A DNA stretch of 64,000 nt from Hymenolepis diminuta (Eukaryota; Platyhelminthes; Cestoda; Cyclophyllidea; Hymenolepididae), in NCBI GenBank assembly GCA_900708905.1, contig CAADRB010000023.1:108295-172294 (forward strand). Direction: 5' to 3'. Positions within the stretch are counted from its first letter, which is position 1. Each line of letters starts with the position of its first letter. The position numbers were made by a program, and so were the translations under genes. Shown here piece after piece: positions 11,780 to 26,700 of the stretch. The notes beneath the pieces were generated by a model. It was not told where the DNA came from and did no database searches. It saw only the letters and a program-made list of their open reading frames with translations.

Positions 11780-14700
11780 GAACGGGTTCGTGAACTGCGA
11801 GAAAACCGTCGTGCACAAATTGACGATCGTCATATGTACATCCTAACTCGTTTGGAGCGAGAATTTGGCGTAGTGGCTCAAACAGCTTCCGAGTGGCTTC
11901 TTGACATGGGTCAACTTGAAGCAATTAACGCCTTTCTCGAACCCAATAACGCTAAAGTTCTGATGGTCACCTACACTGATCAGAATTTAAATATTCAAAG
12001 CATTGCCAGTAAGAGTTGAATCTCGTCTGTTATTCTCTCTGTATTCATTCTTATTGATTTGGTACTTCTCTTCATGTCTATAGAAGAAGCTTTCAAAATT
12101 CAGAAGAAATTGTTTCGTGGATCTAAGAGATACTTTTTCCATAATGGTCAGCTTCCATTTAAGACGGAAACTTTCGTATTTATGCGTGTGTCTTTCGATG
12201 GCCCTCTGAATAATAGCAATATCAATTCAGTAAGTTATCGCAATAATGATTAAGCACCACTGAAATTAATGCACTCCTAATTTGACCGCGTTTCTATTAT
12301 TTAGGAAACATTCACTTGCAAACTCGATCCGAAAGCTGGATTCTTAATTCCCTTGTTTGAATACCTCAGGAAATATATCTATCCTGGGGTTGAAATTCAA
12401 GCGTCTAATCTTCAGCAGTTGACCCCCAAGCAACATGAGGATTTCTGTAACTACCTGAAAAATTATCTGAGGAGCCTTCAGAGTAAGTCTCCACCTTACC
12501 TGTTTGGCGCATTCGTTCGACTAAAGTGAATATCATATTAAAATGGGCGTAAGATATCGTATAATTAACAATGTTCTACCTAAATCATTTCCAATGCTCA
12601 CTGACTATACTTTCCGCCCATTAGATTTCGAAAATCTATAGGAGAGTTAAAGTGGGAATTTTCAATGTTTGTCTGGTGAACGCAATTTTGTATTTTCATA
12701 TATTTTGAAAACCACCAATAGGTAGAAAGAGTGTTATTCCACTCACTGCCAATCATTTAAATATATCTTGAAGGCTTGGTATTTCACTTCATTTCATTTG
12801 AACTAGCTAAAGATGATACCCAATATTCGATTTAATATATAGAGCAAACGTTCTCGCAGTCCCATAATACCATTAAGACACTGTAGGAAATCTGGTATTT
12901 ATTGAGCACATCATATAGATGGGGCAAGTAAATACGAAAGGGCATAAAGTCTACAAGATGTATGAAAATGGAAAAAAAGATTGTAAATGGTGAGAGCAGG
13001 CGGCCATTCCCAATCCCCTCTCCCCAGCTGCACCTTGAGCGATACCAATCAATGCCAACGTAGCTTGATCAAGTCAATAGCCACACTGAACTTCCACTCC
13101 CCATGCTTAAGTTTTGTCCCCCAAGCTTGTGAGTCTACTACTAACAACTTTGGAGTTAATAATAAGAATATGAGTCTTTTACATATGGTTGATTTTGCCA
13201 CCAGACTGGTGGCAATATTCGTCTGGACTAACTGTCAGACTTTCAGAAGCAGCATGTGCCCGCATTTTAAAACATTGAATGATTTTAGGATCACTTTAAG
13301 AAACTACTCATTTCAGAACAAAGCATAAGCCCCGTAGCCTTGAATTATGCTATCGAGGTCCTGCCTGTCCACAGCCCTTAATAGGCTTTAACTGCTTATT
13401 GTAAAACAGAATTTTTTCACAAATACCACAACGAAAGTGACCTTGCAGAATATTGTGTCCCTTAGCCATCATCGACTGTTCCCAAGAGCGTATTGCGCTT
13501 CCACCCTATACACTACATGAGCAAGTCAATTCAGATGATATAGAAGGTCTAATAGAATTGTCAAAGACTCCTGAAGGTCTTGGTCACCTTGAGGAGAATG
13601 CCAGCGCTTGGATGAAAAAGATTTACGCCGTAAGCTTCTTCAATAAGTTCCTTGACAAAACCCCTAAATAGGAAGTGAAAGCCGCGGAACTACTCCAAGT
13701 TCAAATGGTTAATACTGGTCCTGAAAGTGAATTCCACTTCTGGAAGCGTCAAATGACTCGAATTAACTCTCTGGTAGAGGAATTGAACAGACAAGACATC
13801 AAGAAAGTGATCACAGTTCTTGAGCAGGCGAATTCTAATATTATACCTGTGAGTTACAAATGGCACAATAGGATTCTAATTTAGTAAGGATTTAAAACCA
13901 ATTCTCTTTTGTAGGCATGGAAGGAATTAGATAAGAAATTGAAGCATGCTAATGCTGAAGCCACGGGAAATGTAAAATACCTTTATACAATCGAGAAGTT
14001 GTGTGCTCCACTATGTACCAACGACATTGTGAGATATCTAATTTTCAATTGCTAAAAGTTTTTTAAGTAGTGTAGCCATCTTTATAATTTTAGAAAAAAA
14101 TGATATCCTGGATGCCGAATTTAATGAAGTCCCTTAAACTGCTCTTTCAATGTTCTCCCTTTTATAATACCCACTCGCATATTACTGTTCTGCTGGTCAA
14201 GGTAATAAACCAAAAATTCTGAAATGATTATGTTTTAAAGTAAATAGGTTTCAAAAATTCTTGATGCTTGATTGATACACCTATTTACCTTTTTCTCAAT
14301 ATGTAAAATACAGAGGAAGACAAATTGCACTTACAATCCAACTAATCAGTGCACGCCTATTTTGCAGATAACCAATCAGATAATCACAACCTGCAAGGAT
14401 TTGCTGACACTAAACGGGACAAAGTCAATATGGGAGCAGGAGAGTGACGAGATGATATCTCGAATGACTGATTGTATTGAGGTTAATCGGGCCTACCAGG
14501 CAGCCTATCAAAAGACTCGGAAAGAGATGATTGATTCAAATGAGAAGCGGATATTCAACTTTTCCGAAGTCCAAATCTTTGGGAATTTGAACCTGTTTAC
14601 CCAGCGTCTTGATTATCTGATTAGAGTGCTCAAAACTCTCAAGCAATATTCGCTACTTCATGAATTTGTTCTTGAAGGTTTGTGGAACCTTATTATTAAT

Positions 14701-17700
14701 AAAACTCCAAACGGATTGACGTGATATATATTTTTTTATACAGATATTTGAAATCAAATATGGCTCAGACTAAGCGTATTGTTATCTTACATTTAAGGTG
14801 GTCAGCATTAAGGATTCTGAGATTCAGTACATCATTATAACTTATTCTGGAGACTTTCGGGTTATAAATATCATTGATTAATCATTAACTGATTCATATT
14901 TAATACCCAATTATTTAACTGGTAAATGTTTCGTATGCTTAATATACAAAAGACTTACTGTGTGCCGAAGACGCAACTGTTAGGATGCACACCTGCGAGG
15001 TTGGAAGTTGTGGGTTAGATACTCATCGGTGCACAAGTATTGTCTATGCGCTCTTGTAGTTCTTATCGTTGATAAGACGTATACAGGCGCCTTCCCATAT
15101 TAACATCTTAATAATTAAACTAGTCAGGAAAGAGGACCTTAGGTTTCATCATTTTAGTGGTGATTTGACTTTAAACAGTCAAATCTATGCTAAGAGTATC
15201 ATTAAAGTTAAGTCATTGGTCAGTTAACTTACAGTATGTCTGAGGAACGGCACCAATGTCTGCTCTACCATATCGATTCAGCGTCTTATAGCTCCATTTC
15301 AGTTGTCATCTAGCTATCTCAATACGGACTTGATTATTGGTAATCGGATTGAATTTAAATCAGCTAAATTCCATTCATTTCATTTCAAAAGGCAAGGAAC
15401 CACTGATAGCCAAGCTAGATCGTTTGAAATTTTCCATCATCTCTAAATCTTATGATTACCTCGACCATCGAAATTCAAAGTTTGAAGCCGATTATGACGA
15501 CTTTAAGGGAAAGGTTACAGAAATTCACGTAAGTTCAACTGAAAATACGCTCTTAAACGGGTACTGAATAACCTGATTACTTATCATTTCTCTCAATAGG
15601 AAATGCTCTTAAACATAATCGGTGCCAATTTCGCCAGGCAAAAGGGCTTAATGAATGCAGTTCGCTTCCAAGAACGCCTAGAAACCCTCAATATTCCCGA
15701 ACTCGAGCATGAAGCTCGCTATTTTCAAATATGCGAGAAACTGATGCAAGAAATAGCTAGCGTGATGAAACAATTCGAGTCAAATTACGTGAATCCTCCG
15801 TTAGCTCGCAATATACCCTACTTTGCCGGCAGAATTTCTTGGGCTAGAAATTTTTACCGGAGGCTTGAGGAGCCTATGAATGCTATTTGTACCAAAGTGC
15901 CCAGACTGCTTGTCACTAAAGGAGGTCAAGAACTTGTATCCGCGTACAATTTGGCATCAGCGAAGATCGTTGGTTATGAGATTTCTGCCTATTCAACGTG
16001 GACTAAACTAGTAGGATCTTGCTTATATTAATAAGTTTTCTTCTACCAGATTACTTATTGTTTTTCGATACGCTTTGCAGGTTCTTAGAAATTTAAATGG
16101 CCTTTCAGCTTCTCTGATTGTCTTCGTTAATCAACCATCACCGTTTGGGCGATTTTTAGTTAATTTGGATCCAGATATTATTGGTCTTCTTCATGAAGTC
16201 TTTGTGATGGATAAGTTGCAGTGTCCAATACCTTCGTTTGCAAGGGAAGCACTCCTAATTTCCAAATATATTAAACAAAATTATGAGCAACTCAAGGTAG
16301 ACATTTCATTCTTTTCCATGTGGTCATTTATCAAGTGTACTTTATTTAATATTAAATTTGTATTTTGTAGTTTATGTGCGATAGATATTTGAAGATAACA
16401 CAATCGATTCCTGAACGGTATCATACCTTGATGATTCCTGCTATGATGAGAATCAACCGTGCCATAGAACCCGGATTATATCTTCATAATTGGAATAGCA
16501 CAAACATCATGAGTTATGTTATTGTAAGTTAACGCAAAATATAAAATTATTTAAATAGCCGTATTCGTTTGTCTCTTGACTTACGAATCATTATCAATTT
16601 TCTATCTTCTGCGTATTATTATTTCTTGGTGATGAAGGAGGTTGTAACGTAAAAAAGACTCAGAAAACCTATTGACTAGGTCACATCTCTGTATATTCTG
16701 TGAGACAGATACCAACGCTAGTCAAAGAGTTCGTTGGATCCATAATCCAGATGTCTGGACGTCAAAAAGATGTTGAGTGATAAGATTTCCAGCAATTTCG
16801 TCTTTATATAAAAATAATGATGTTCATTTGCAGTTTGAAAACGGAGGCAAATGGTAGAGAATGCAAGTATAAATTACTACAATCAGGTTGGTCGTGGTAA
16901 CAAGTTCAGCTGACAACCAATCTTAGCACCATCTACACTAGCCATCTATCCATCCATTTTGATGAGTCAGCTACAGATGAGGAAAACAATCCCTGCATTC
17001 AGATTAGTTAAACCGTGCGATCGAGCCGTTTTGCAGCTGCTTCGCAGTCAAACCGTGATTTAAATTCCAATTAGTATGTTTTGCCTTTATTTTAGAATGT
17101 CCTCAAAGAACTGTCTGACTTGGAGCATCTGATGAAACAAGTTACCGATATCTCCGATAATCGAATTGACAAGGTTTTAACAGATTTGAGTCAAACACCA
17201 ATACTGCAGTTACCAGGATCCGATGAACAAACCCCAGAGCTATTTGATCTATTACGTCTTGCCAAAGATCAAATCGAGACGGCAGCTAATTCAATGAATA
17301 CCCTTACAATCACTGTACTCAAATCAAGTGTGGATATGCTTAACATTCTACTAGTTGACTACGATAAATTTGTGGCTGATAACAATTTGTCGGATATCAT
17401 TAATGAAGAGGTTCAACTTCGCTATGCTCATATGGAGAGCCAAGAACAGAATGGTTGTCATTCAACTTAGTTTAAAAACATCTTGTTGTCTTTTGGCCAA
17501 TTTTAATTGTATGCTTTCTTTAAACTTAGGCCCAGGTCATATTAAACGTCCTAGAGCTCAAGACATTGATGGTGATGGGCAGACAGTAGCAAGGACTTCT
17601 GATCTCCGACTTCCTCCTGAAGTTCATGATTCTCTAAGAACTGCCATTGAAGTTGCTATGGCTGCAGACCATATGATGACAAATTTGGGTGCCCGTGCAA

Positions 17701-20700
17701 CAGAAGCTGTATGCCAGTCAGTGAGAATAGCACTTGATGCAATCTTGGAAAGACTTTCTGTTACAGAGGCTGCGAGCATTCTCAAGGATGTTCCCATGGG
17801 AATGAAGGTCAAGTCAGGTAAGTTGATCATCAATCACCTCCTAAGATTTATTTTCAAGTACCTATATTGCACAAATTCTGTTTTAATTCAAACTTAGCTT
17901 TATAAATGGAAATTTCTAAGATTTAAACAAAGCTTCTTGATTATAAGCATTATAAGAAGGGAAAATATGACTTAATATTAATACTACAATTTGATCATCT
18001 CGGTCACTAAAAAAAGCCTGCTGTCTCCTCAGCCCAAATATTAGATGAGTTTGTTAGAATGTGTTCTAGTCAAAACAGCATATTTTTTACTTCGTAAAGG
18101 TCTTCAAAAATAATACATTCATGAGATTAATTCAAAGAGTTATTCCTCTGTTACCTTGGAGGGTTGGAATCTTTTTAAGGGTGATTCAGCGAGCATTTTT
18201 TCAGGAAATTTGCAACCTGAGGTCCTTTACATCACTTTACATCTCATGTCAAAGGCATGTTTCAGCCCTAAGATGGGGATTATGATGAAAATAAGTTCTT
18301 AAAATTGTGCAATAATTAATAAATTGGTGTGTTCTTCATCGAGCCAGTTGGCTATGTTCTGTTTCCTAGTAAACAATTTCAAAGTACCTATTTATGGCAT
18401 TGAGAGAGATCCCAATTCCAGTTGACTACAGGGTTTTATTATTTTTGGATAACTTTTGGAGTAAATCTCGCATCGATATGGGCTTTTGGCAGAATGAAGT
18501 AACTATAATTTGGCTGATAATATTGATATGCATTTCCCCTAAATTGCAGCTGACTCAGTAAAGTATATATATATATGGATATTTTGACGTTATTCCATGT
18601 GATTGCAGATTCCATTCGTCCCCAACCCTTGGTTCGGTGCTACGTCCGTCTAATCGGTACTCAAGTGGACATATCGCCTCGTCCAGCAGATATCCAAACA
18701 GCTCTACGAAGCATCGTCAGTTGTATCGAGAAGAGCTGCAGAGGAGTACTGGCTTGGGGTGCTGACGGACGTAAGCGCGAAATTAATGAGAGAACCCTTA
18801 CTGATGCACCGGATCCTAGTACTTTATATCGTGAACCTACGGTAATAACAGTTGCCAGCACCTCCCAAATGTGTGAGTTATGTTTTCGTTATTATAAGTT
18901 TACGCTAAAATTACTATGATTCCAATGACACAAAACTTCTTGCCTATACTTTCCTGCATGCTAGATATCATCCATCTTCTCCATCTTTCTCTTAATGTAA
19001 TTATTTTCTGTTTCTTTCAATCCTTTTGTGATGAGTTTTACCCCTAGTCAAAAGTTGTTTCTTAGTAGATTTTTTCGAGACTCTTCAATGAGCTAGAAGG
19101 ACCATAATCCTCTTGCACATGCAGTGAATATAAAATTTAACGTTCTGTTAAAATTGGTGAAAAGGTCATAGAAGAATGCGAATTCTCATCAATGAGGCAT
19201 CAGGATGTTAATCCTCTATCCAAGCTGATTAATGGAAAATTCTATCCTTTAAAGGGATGTGGGAAAGTTTATTTCACATATTCTTTTATTAAATAAGCTA
19301 ATATACATTACGCTTTTCTGATAAGCGGATACATAGCTACACCGCTATGTAGCTCCTCTGGAGAGCAAATTGTTTGGGAAGATTTGGTCCACCGAAATTT
19401 GGTCTTTCTCTTCTCAGCTCGAGGACTATGTTCTGGAGCTTTATTAGAATATTTTTTGAAGAGACTCGACTGAACCCAATGTCGACGTTGAAGATGACAT
19501 GAAATGGTTATAGTGTTTTTAATTATCTATATTAATTTTAACTGTTCTGTATTTTTCTTTGCCTGATTAGCCACTGATGAGAAACGTTCGACCGCTAATA
19601 TGATGAGTTCAGCCAGCAGTACAGCAACAGAAGGGGGTGAGGTTGAAAGCATGATCCAACAACCTGTTCGATCTTCTGCTCCCTCTGCCTCAACTTTGGG
19701 TGGAGAAGATGAAGTCACTCCAGAATCTCAAAGCGCTCCAGATGTCCATTCGGTTAGTCACTCTGATCATTTGTATAGTAATTTATTATTCCGGGTTGTG
19801 TAAATTTGTACAAGAACTGTGTACCAGGCCGAAGTAAGTATCGTACATCCGGGTTATCAGTATAGTAAAAGTCCCCACTGAATAATATTATAGGTACAGT
19901 TGATTCTAAACCGGTAGAACAAGGTTGGATGAAAACGGTAATAGAGATACTTCAACAGTGACTACTTAATAGATAGAATTTTCTTCATATAATCAATGGT
20001 TGAAGATCAAATTTTTACCTAATCGTCTAGTCTTGGCCAACTAGGATTTAAGAAGTGGAATGTATCGATCAGTATTAGAACAGTAAGCAACTGAAGGAGA
20101 CGTGATATAAATAGATCTTTATTAAGGCACATTATATTGGAATGGGTGAAAAGTCTATAAGATGTATGAAAGAAGGAAATACATGTTGGAATATACCTTA
20201 TGACTAAGAATGACAGCCACAAATGAATATATGGTCTGATCTAGCCATTGGCCGCACTCAGCCCACAATTTAGCCTCCCAATTGATCCGTTTGTGCAGGC
20301 GCATGCTTCCGTTTGGTTAGCTTACATTACCAACGGCTACCCAGAGGACTAGAAGTTTTTATACAACTGAAAGTTGTAAGTCAAACACTCGCTCAATTTA
20401 TGACAGTATTAGTTCGTTCATCTAGTCTAGACTAACCGCCAAGATTTAAGGAGCAGAATGTCTTCCTTAACAATGAATGAAGGATCGTGTGCAACTGCTC
20501 ATCTTCAGACAAAACAAGTACTCTACAGATTTGAGTCATGCTTGTCGGTGTATCATCACAATGAAAAATTCGACGTGCTAAATCAAACCCACTATCGTGG
20601 TTAAGGTCACCCTATCTAGCCTTAGAAGAGAATCAGTTCCTGTCTTTTTCATTGATGATGAACACGTCTGGCTACAGACATATTTCTACAACTGATGAAT

Positions 20701-23700
20701 TTATTATTTGCTTTAAATGATTATACTATTTAAACAAAAATGTAACTTACTAAATTATTTTTTTATTTTAGAGGAGAAAGAGAAGTTCACGAAACTCGAC
20801 GCTTGCCCAACAGATAAATGGAAGTGAGTTTAGTATGTTACTAAAGTCTACAAGACACTTTAACTTTTAATATTCCCACCCCATGTTTAGTGTTGGAGAC
20901 GGATACTAAACTTCGATTCAACACCTATAAGGAAGTTCACACTGATAGAGAAATCTATCGCCTAAGGAACTTCATTGCTACGGGTTTACGACAAATGAAG
21001 AATATCGTTTTTCAACGTGATGGTTAGTCTCAGTTATATTTGTTGTTACCACATAAGCCTGAGTTGAGTTTCCTCTTGTCATAAATCTTTAACTTCTTAA
21101 CCCATTCAGTCAAATACTCAACGGTTTTACATATAGCTAACTCCATATAATTTTATTCTGAAATATGTAAAGGATATTGTATTGTTTCTGCGCGTAAAAC
21201 GGTTTTCTGTTTATTTTAGGTTACATTTATGAGACTGAGACCTTAACATCATATCTTGATCAGTTCAGCAACATCTACAAGTGTGACGTGGAGAATGAAT
21301 TAGAAGCATTCAAGGCTTCTCAACCAACCCTGGATGACTTCCAGCAGAAGTTTATAGAACTCCAGAAACATGATGAACGTATCGAGGGAGAACCCGATCA
21401 TTACATAGTTGGAGCTCTTTACGTTGGCTTGGAGGATTTCAAACGGAAAATTAGAGCCATTCTTAATACCCTAAAGAAGGTACATAATTCTTACACTTAT
21501 GACTTTAGTAATATCTAGATTCATAGTTGATTTTAATAATTACTTTTAAATAGGGCTACGTGCAATCCTTCATCTCTGAATTCCTTTCCCCATTGGATGA
21601 GATTCAAAATCAAATCAACGAATGGAATCAGAATCTCGGAAAGAATGTGAGCAATCTGGATGATATTGCATTCGTCATGGCCACATTGGCTAGTATTCGA
21701 GAGAACGATATCGATCAAGACCTGGCTCTTAAGCAGTTTGAGGTTAGATGCTTCCATTATTTTTTGTCGAAGAGTGAAGCATTGTGATTGTATTAAGATT
21801 TGTTGACTTTTTTAGGATGCAACAAGTCTTGCAATGAAGTACAAAATGCCTTTTCCAAAGGAGTTGGCAGATCGAGTGGAATCTTGTAGAGACGCTTATA
21901 TTCATATCAGGGAAAGGGCCAATCAAAAACTGGATTATATCCTCAGCATTCAGGCCGGATATAAGGATGGCTTGTTGGACAGTATTGAGGCCTTAAAAGA
22001 AACTGTCACTGTATTTGAGAAAGATTACGACGAGGTGAGTGAGGAACTTTGAGACACCCGTGACCCGAGTCATGTGATTATAGGATTTGGTTGTGATTGG
22101 TTAGCCACCCTAGCGTGATACCTAGAGGTAACAGATTACGTTCATTGCAAATGCGGAAGTATTTTGAATATAGGTATTCACTTTTTTCTTTAGTCACTCA
22201 TTAATTATTCATTTTGCGGTTGTTAATCATTATATTTAAAAACTAATGGATGTATTTTAAGTATTGCATTATGTAGATTTTGGACTTGAAACATGCACAT
22301 TCCCTTTGATTTTGAGTAGTATTCGAAATTTTTTCTTCTAAAAAAGTCTTAAATAATGAACATTTATGGAGTCTATTTTTTAATAGATTTTATAATAGAT
22401 AAATGACAGCGTTTATGTGTCGCTTGTATTTTCGTAATCACGCATTCCATAAATTCATTTTCGTCTGGACTTGCACAGATCTCTATGAATGGATGTGTGA
22501 TATCTCTCATCTTCTCCTAACAGGGATACGTACATTTTAGATCATTTATTTCTTCTTATACTGGAAATTTTCAGCCACGGAGCAATTGTAGTGTCAGAAA
22601 GCAGAGAGAACAAAGACCATAACTACAGTGTTTGTTTTGTCTCGGGATGAACAGATCTCGCAGATTATCTCTAAGTCGCCCATTATCCTTATCAAAGCAC
22701 GGGCGCACATCGCTCCTACAATTTCCTTAGCTGTTGGGAGACTATGGGTGCTTCCATCTCTATATTTAACCCTCCTAACTCATAATAAACTATTGCTGCT
22801 CAAAACTGATAAAATTGGGAAAGCTAAAAGGGACGGACAAAATGAAGGCTGAGTAACTCACGGTCAGGCGCATTTTATTAATACAGAAAAACACCAGGCA
22901 CTCCACAAAATCATTGCATCATATGCATTTGAATGTTAGGGAGGACAAAAGGTATTGAGGCACATAAAGTCGAAATAAACGTAATGGTTCAATGATAAAA
23001 CGAGGAAATCTTGCAGTTAGGGGAGTGGATTAAGTTCGGGTTTAGTAACCGGGGCAACAAGTTGATTAATAATTGTAGTTCCCAACATGCTCTTTTTATA
23101 TTGTTTTCAGTCTTTAAGCATATTGTTATCAGAACCAAATGGCCATATCTATCTTCTCATAGCTAGCTAAATTTTGGCTAATCTGACGCTGCAGTTCGCA
23201 GTATCTAATCCTGTCCTAGCTCACTGTTTCGTTTTTAGATTATTTTGTCATTAGTCAGCAACGTCATGGATTTTATTTTATAAAATGAATCCCCTTTTCA
23301 GAAAGGTCCCATGATACCAGGTCTTCCTCCACAAGTTGCTCTGGACAGGCAAATCCAATTCAAAAATCGGTATGAAAACATCACACGAAAAATGCTGACA
23401 GCTCGCAAGGGTGAACAACTCTTTGGCCTTCCCATTACCGACTACTCCAGATTAGGTGAAATTGGCAAAGAATTGGACCTTCTTCAGCGCCTTTATGGGC
23501 TATATAACGAAGTCAATAAAACCGTTGGTGGATATTATGATATTATCTGGCGTGATGTCAATATGGCGAAGATTGGTGTTGACTTGGAAGAATTCCAAAA
23601 GAAGTAGGTTTTATTAAAAAGGCTGTAATTTGCAGTAGAAATGAATGTTAAATGTGTTGGCTTTTCATAAATCTAGGTGCAAACGTCTGCCGAAGGCTCT

Positions 23701-26700
23701 GAAATCTTGGCCCGCGTATGCAGACCTGGAGAAAACCATCAACAATTTCAATGAAAAGGTTCCTCTGCTAGAAATGATGACCAATAAAGCTATGAAACCC
23801 CGGCATTGGCAACGTCTTGCTACCCTCCTGAACTACAACTTTGATGTGGAATCTGAGAGTTTCACTCTGAAGACCATGTTGGATGCACCGTTGTTGGATT
23901 TGAAGGATGATGTGGAGGACATTTGTATTTCTGCTGTTAGAGAAAAGGAGATTGAATCTAAACTCAATAGTGTGACGGCGGACTGGACTCAGCAGGAATT
24001 AAAATTGTCGCCGTTTAAATCTCGCGGTGAATTACTATTAAAAGGAGATCGAATTGCTGAAATCGTCCCAATGTTGGAAGACTCGCTTATGATCCTTGGT
24101 TCGCTTTTGGGCAACAGGTTCGTTCTATCACCCGTTTTAGAAAATTCTTTTTTGATAAAGTAACAAATCAGGTAAGCTACTCCTATGTGACCCGAGATAT
24201 TCAAGATGTTTACTTTGTTTACTAGGTACAATGCTCCTTTCCGAAAGCCCATTCAAGAATGGGTTCAGAAACTAAGCGTCACTAGCGAGGTATTAGAGAA
24301 CTGGATGCGTGTTCAAAATCTCTGGATCTACCTTGAAGCTGTATTCGTTGGTGGTGATATTGCCAAACAGCTACCTCAAGAAGCCAAACAATTCCAGACT
24401 GTTGATAAATCCTGGGTGAAGGTGATGGAGAGAGCTCGTGATAACCCTGGAGTAATTGCCTGTTGTTCTGGCGAAAGTAATCTATTGGAAATCCTTCCAC
24501 GATTGCTCAGGCAGCTTGAAGTCTGCCAGAAATCTCTCTCGGGTTATCTAGAAAAGAAGCGTCTCAAGTTCCCCCGATTCTTTTTCGTATCTGATCCAGT
24601 GCTTCTTGAAATCCTGGGTCAGGCTTCTGATCCGACTGCTATTCAACCTCATCTGTTGGCCATTTTCGATAATACCAAGCGTGTTCTATTTGATGGAAAT
24701 TCAACTGATATCCTTGCTGCTTTTTCGATGGAAGATGAAAAACTGAATGTATGTGTTTTTTTAAATTTATATACCTCATTTTAGATGTGTACTCCTGTGA
24801 AATGCGAGGGTCAGGTAGAGAATTGGTTGAATAAACTTCTACGCACAAGTCGGGTGTCACTCCACATTTGCATCCGGAACGCATATCACCAGATCATGGA
24901 TCCTACTTGTGATCTCATCGAATTTTTCACCACTCAACTAGCTCAGATTGGTATAATTGGTCTACAGATCATCTGGACCATGGATGCCACCGCGGCGCTG
25001 AAAGAAGCAAAAGCGGAACCCAAAGTTATGATGAAAACTAATAAGCACTTCCTGGATATTCTCAATTTACTGATAAACGAAACCACTAGGGATTTGTCCT
25101 CTGTTCAAAGAACTAAATTTGAAACACTGATTACTATTATGGTACACCAGAGAGATATATTTGATGATTTGGTGAGGAGTTTATCTTGGAAACCTGATAT
25201 TTTAATTTAAATTTCGTATTGATGTTTGACGTTTCAATACAACCAGGTGAAACTTGGAATCAAGTCTCCAGATGATTTTGAATGGACTAAACAAACTCGT
25301 ACTTACTATAATGAGGAAGTGGATAGCTGTGTGATTTCTATCACGGATGTTGACTTTGCCTATCAGAATGAGTTCCTTGGATGTACGGAGCGTTTGGTGA
25401 TAACACCTCTGACTGATCGTTGCTATATCACCCTGAGTCAGGCTCTCAATATGCATTTGGGTGGTGCTCCAGCCGGACCTGCTGGTACAGGCAAAACAGA
25501 GACAACAAAGGTGAATCATTTTCCATTTTATAAATCTTATTATTTCTTATAATCCACCGGAAGACAAAAGAATATGCACTAATTTTACTTATAGGAAATA
25601 CATGACCGTAACCGTAGATTATAATAATCCTAATAATGATAAGGAATGGGTGATGGGTCTACTCCCATCTTCATCTTTTGTATAGGCTGCAAATTGTAGC
25701 CTTCCAATGTATTTTATTTTTATTTTTTAATTAGTGCTTCCAAACCAAACAGAAGGTCAGTAATTGATATTGGTGTCCTCAACTGTACTATCTGAGATAT
25801 TCTGTAATCAGCGCCTTATTGACAGGAGAAAGCACGCACTCCTCTTCGAGATAACGCGTCTAATTCTTTGAGGTCAAATATTACAAGATGGGGACAGGTT
25901 TGGGTATGTCAGGAAAAAAAGGTCATGTTGAGTACATAAGTGAAACTAATTAAAATATGAAAAGAGCTGTCTAACTTTTTTCTGCCTCTCTCCAATATTC
26001 TTGCAAGTTAATTCTTTTGCTTTTGCGAGGGCATTCATTATTCCGGTCTATTTCATCAAATCAGGTTTGTCCGATTTCACTTAAATTTCGTTTTTTTTTC
26101 CTAAAAATCTGAATATACCGGAGACTAAATACGGGACGTATAGAATACAATTTTTAATTAGGTCTCTTCTTATTTAATCTGTAGGATATGGGTCGATGTT
26201 TGGGCAAGTACGTAGTGGTTTTCAATTGCTCCGATCAAATGGATTTCCGTGGACTTGGACGCATTTTCAAGGGCCTTGCTCAATCTGGATCATGGGGATG
26301 TTTTGACGAGTTCAATAGAATCGAGCTACCTGTACTCTCAGTCGCTGCTCAACAGATTGCCATTGTGCTCAACGCTAAGCGAGAAGGATTATCTTCCTTC
26401 ATTTTTACTGATGGAGATGAAGTCTCATTAGATCCAGAGTTTGGGATCTTCTTGACTATGGTATTTATAACTTATTTGCCCAAATGAATTTGATCCCTGA
26501 ATCAATGAATGAAACATAACTATGTATTGTATTTTTAATAGAACCCTGGCTACGCAGGTCGTCAAGAACTGCCAGAAAACCTAAAGATAAATTTCCGAAG
26601 CGTAGCCATGATGGTACCTGATCGACAGATTATTATTCGGGTCAAACTGGCTGCTTGTGGATTTGTGGACAACATTGTTTTATCAAGAAAATTCTTTGTG

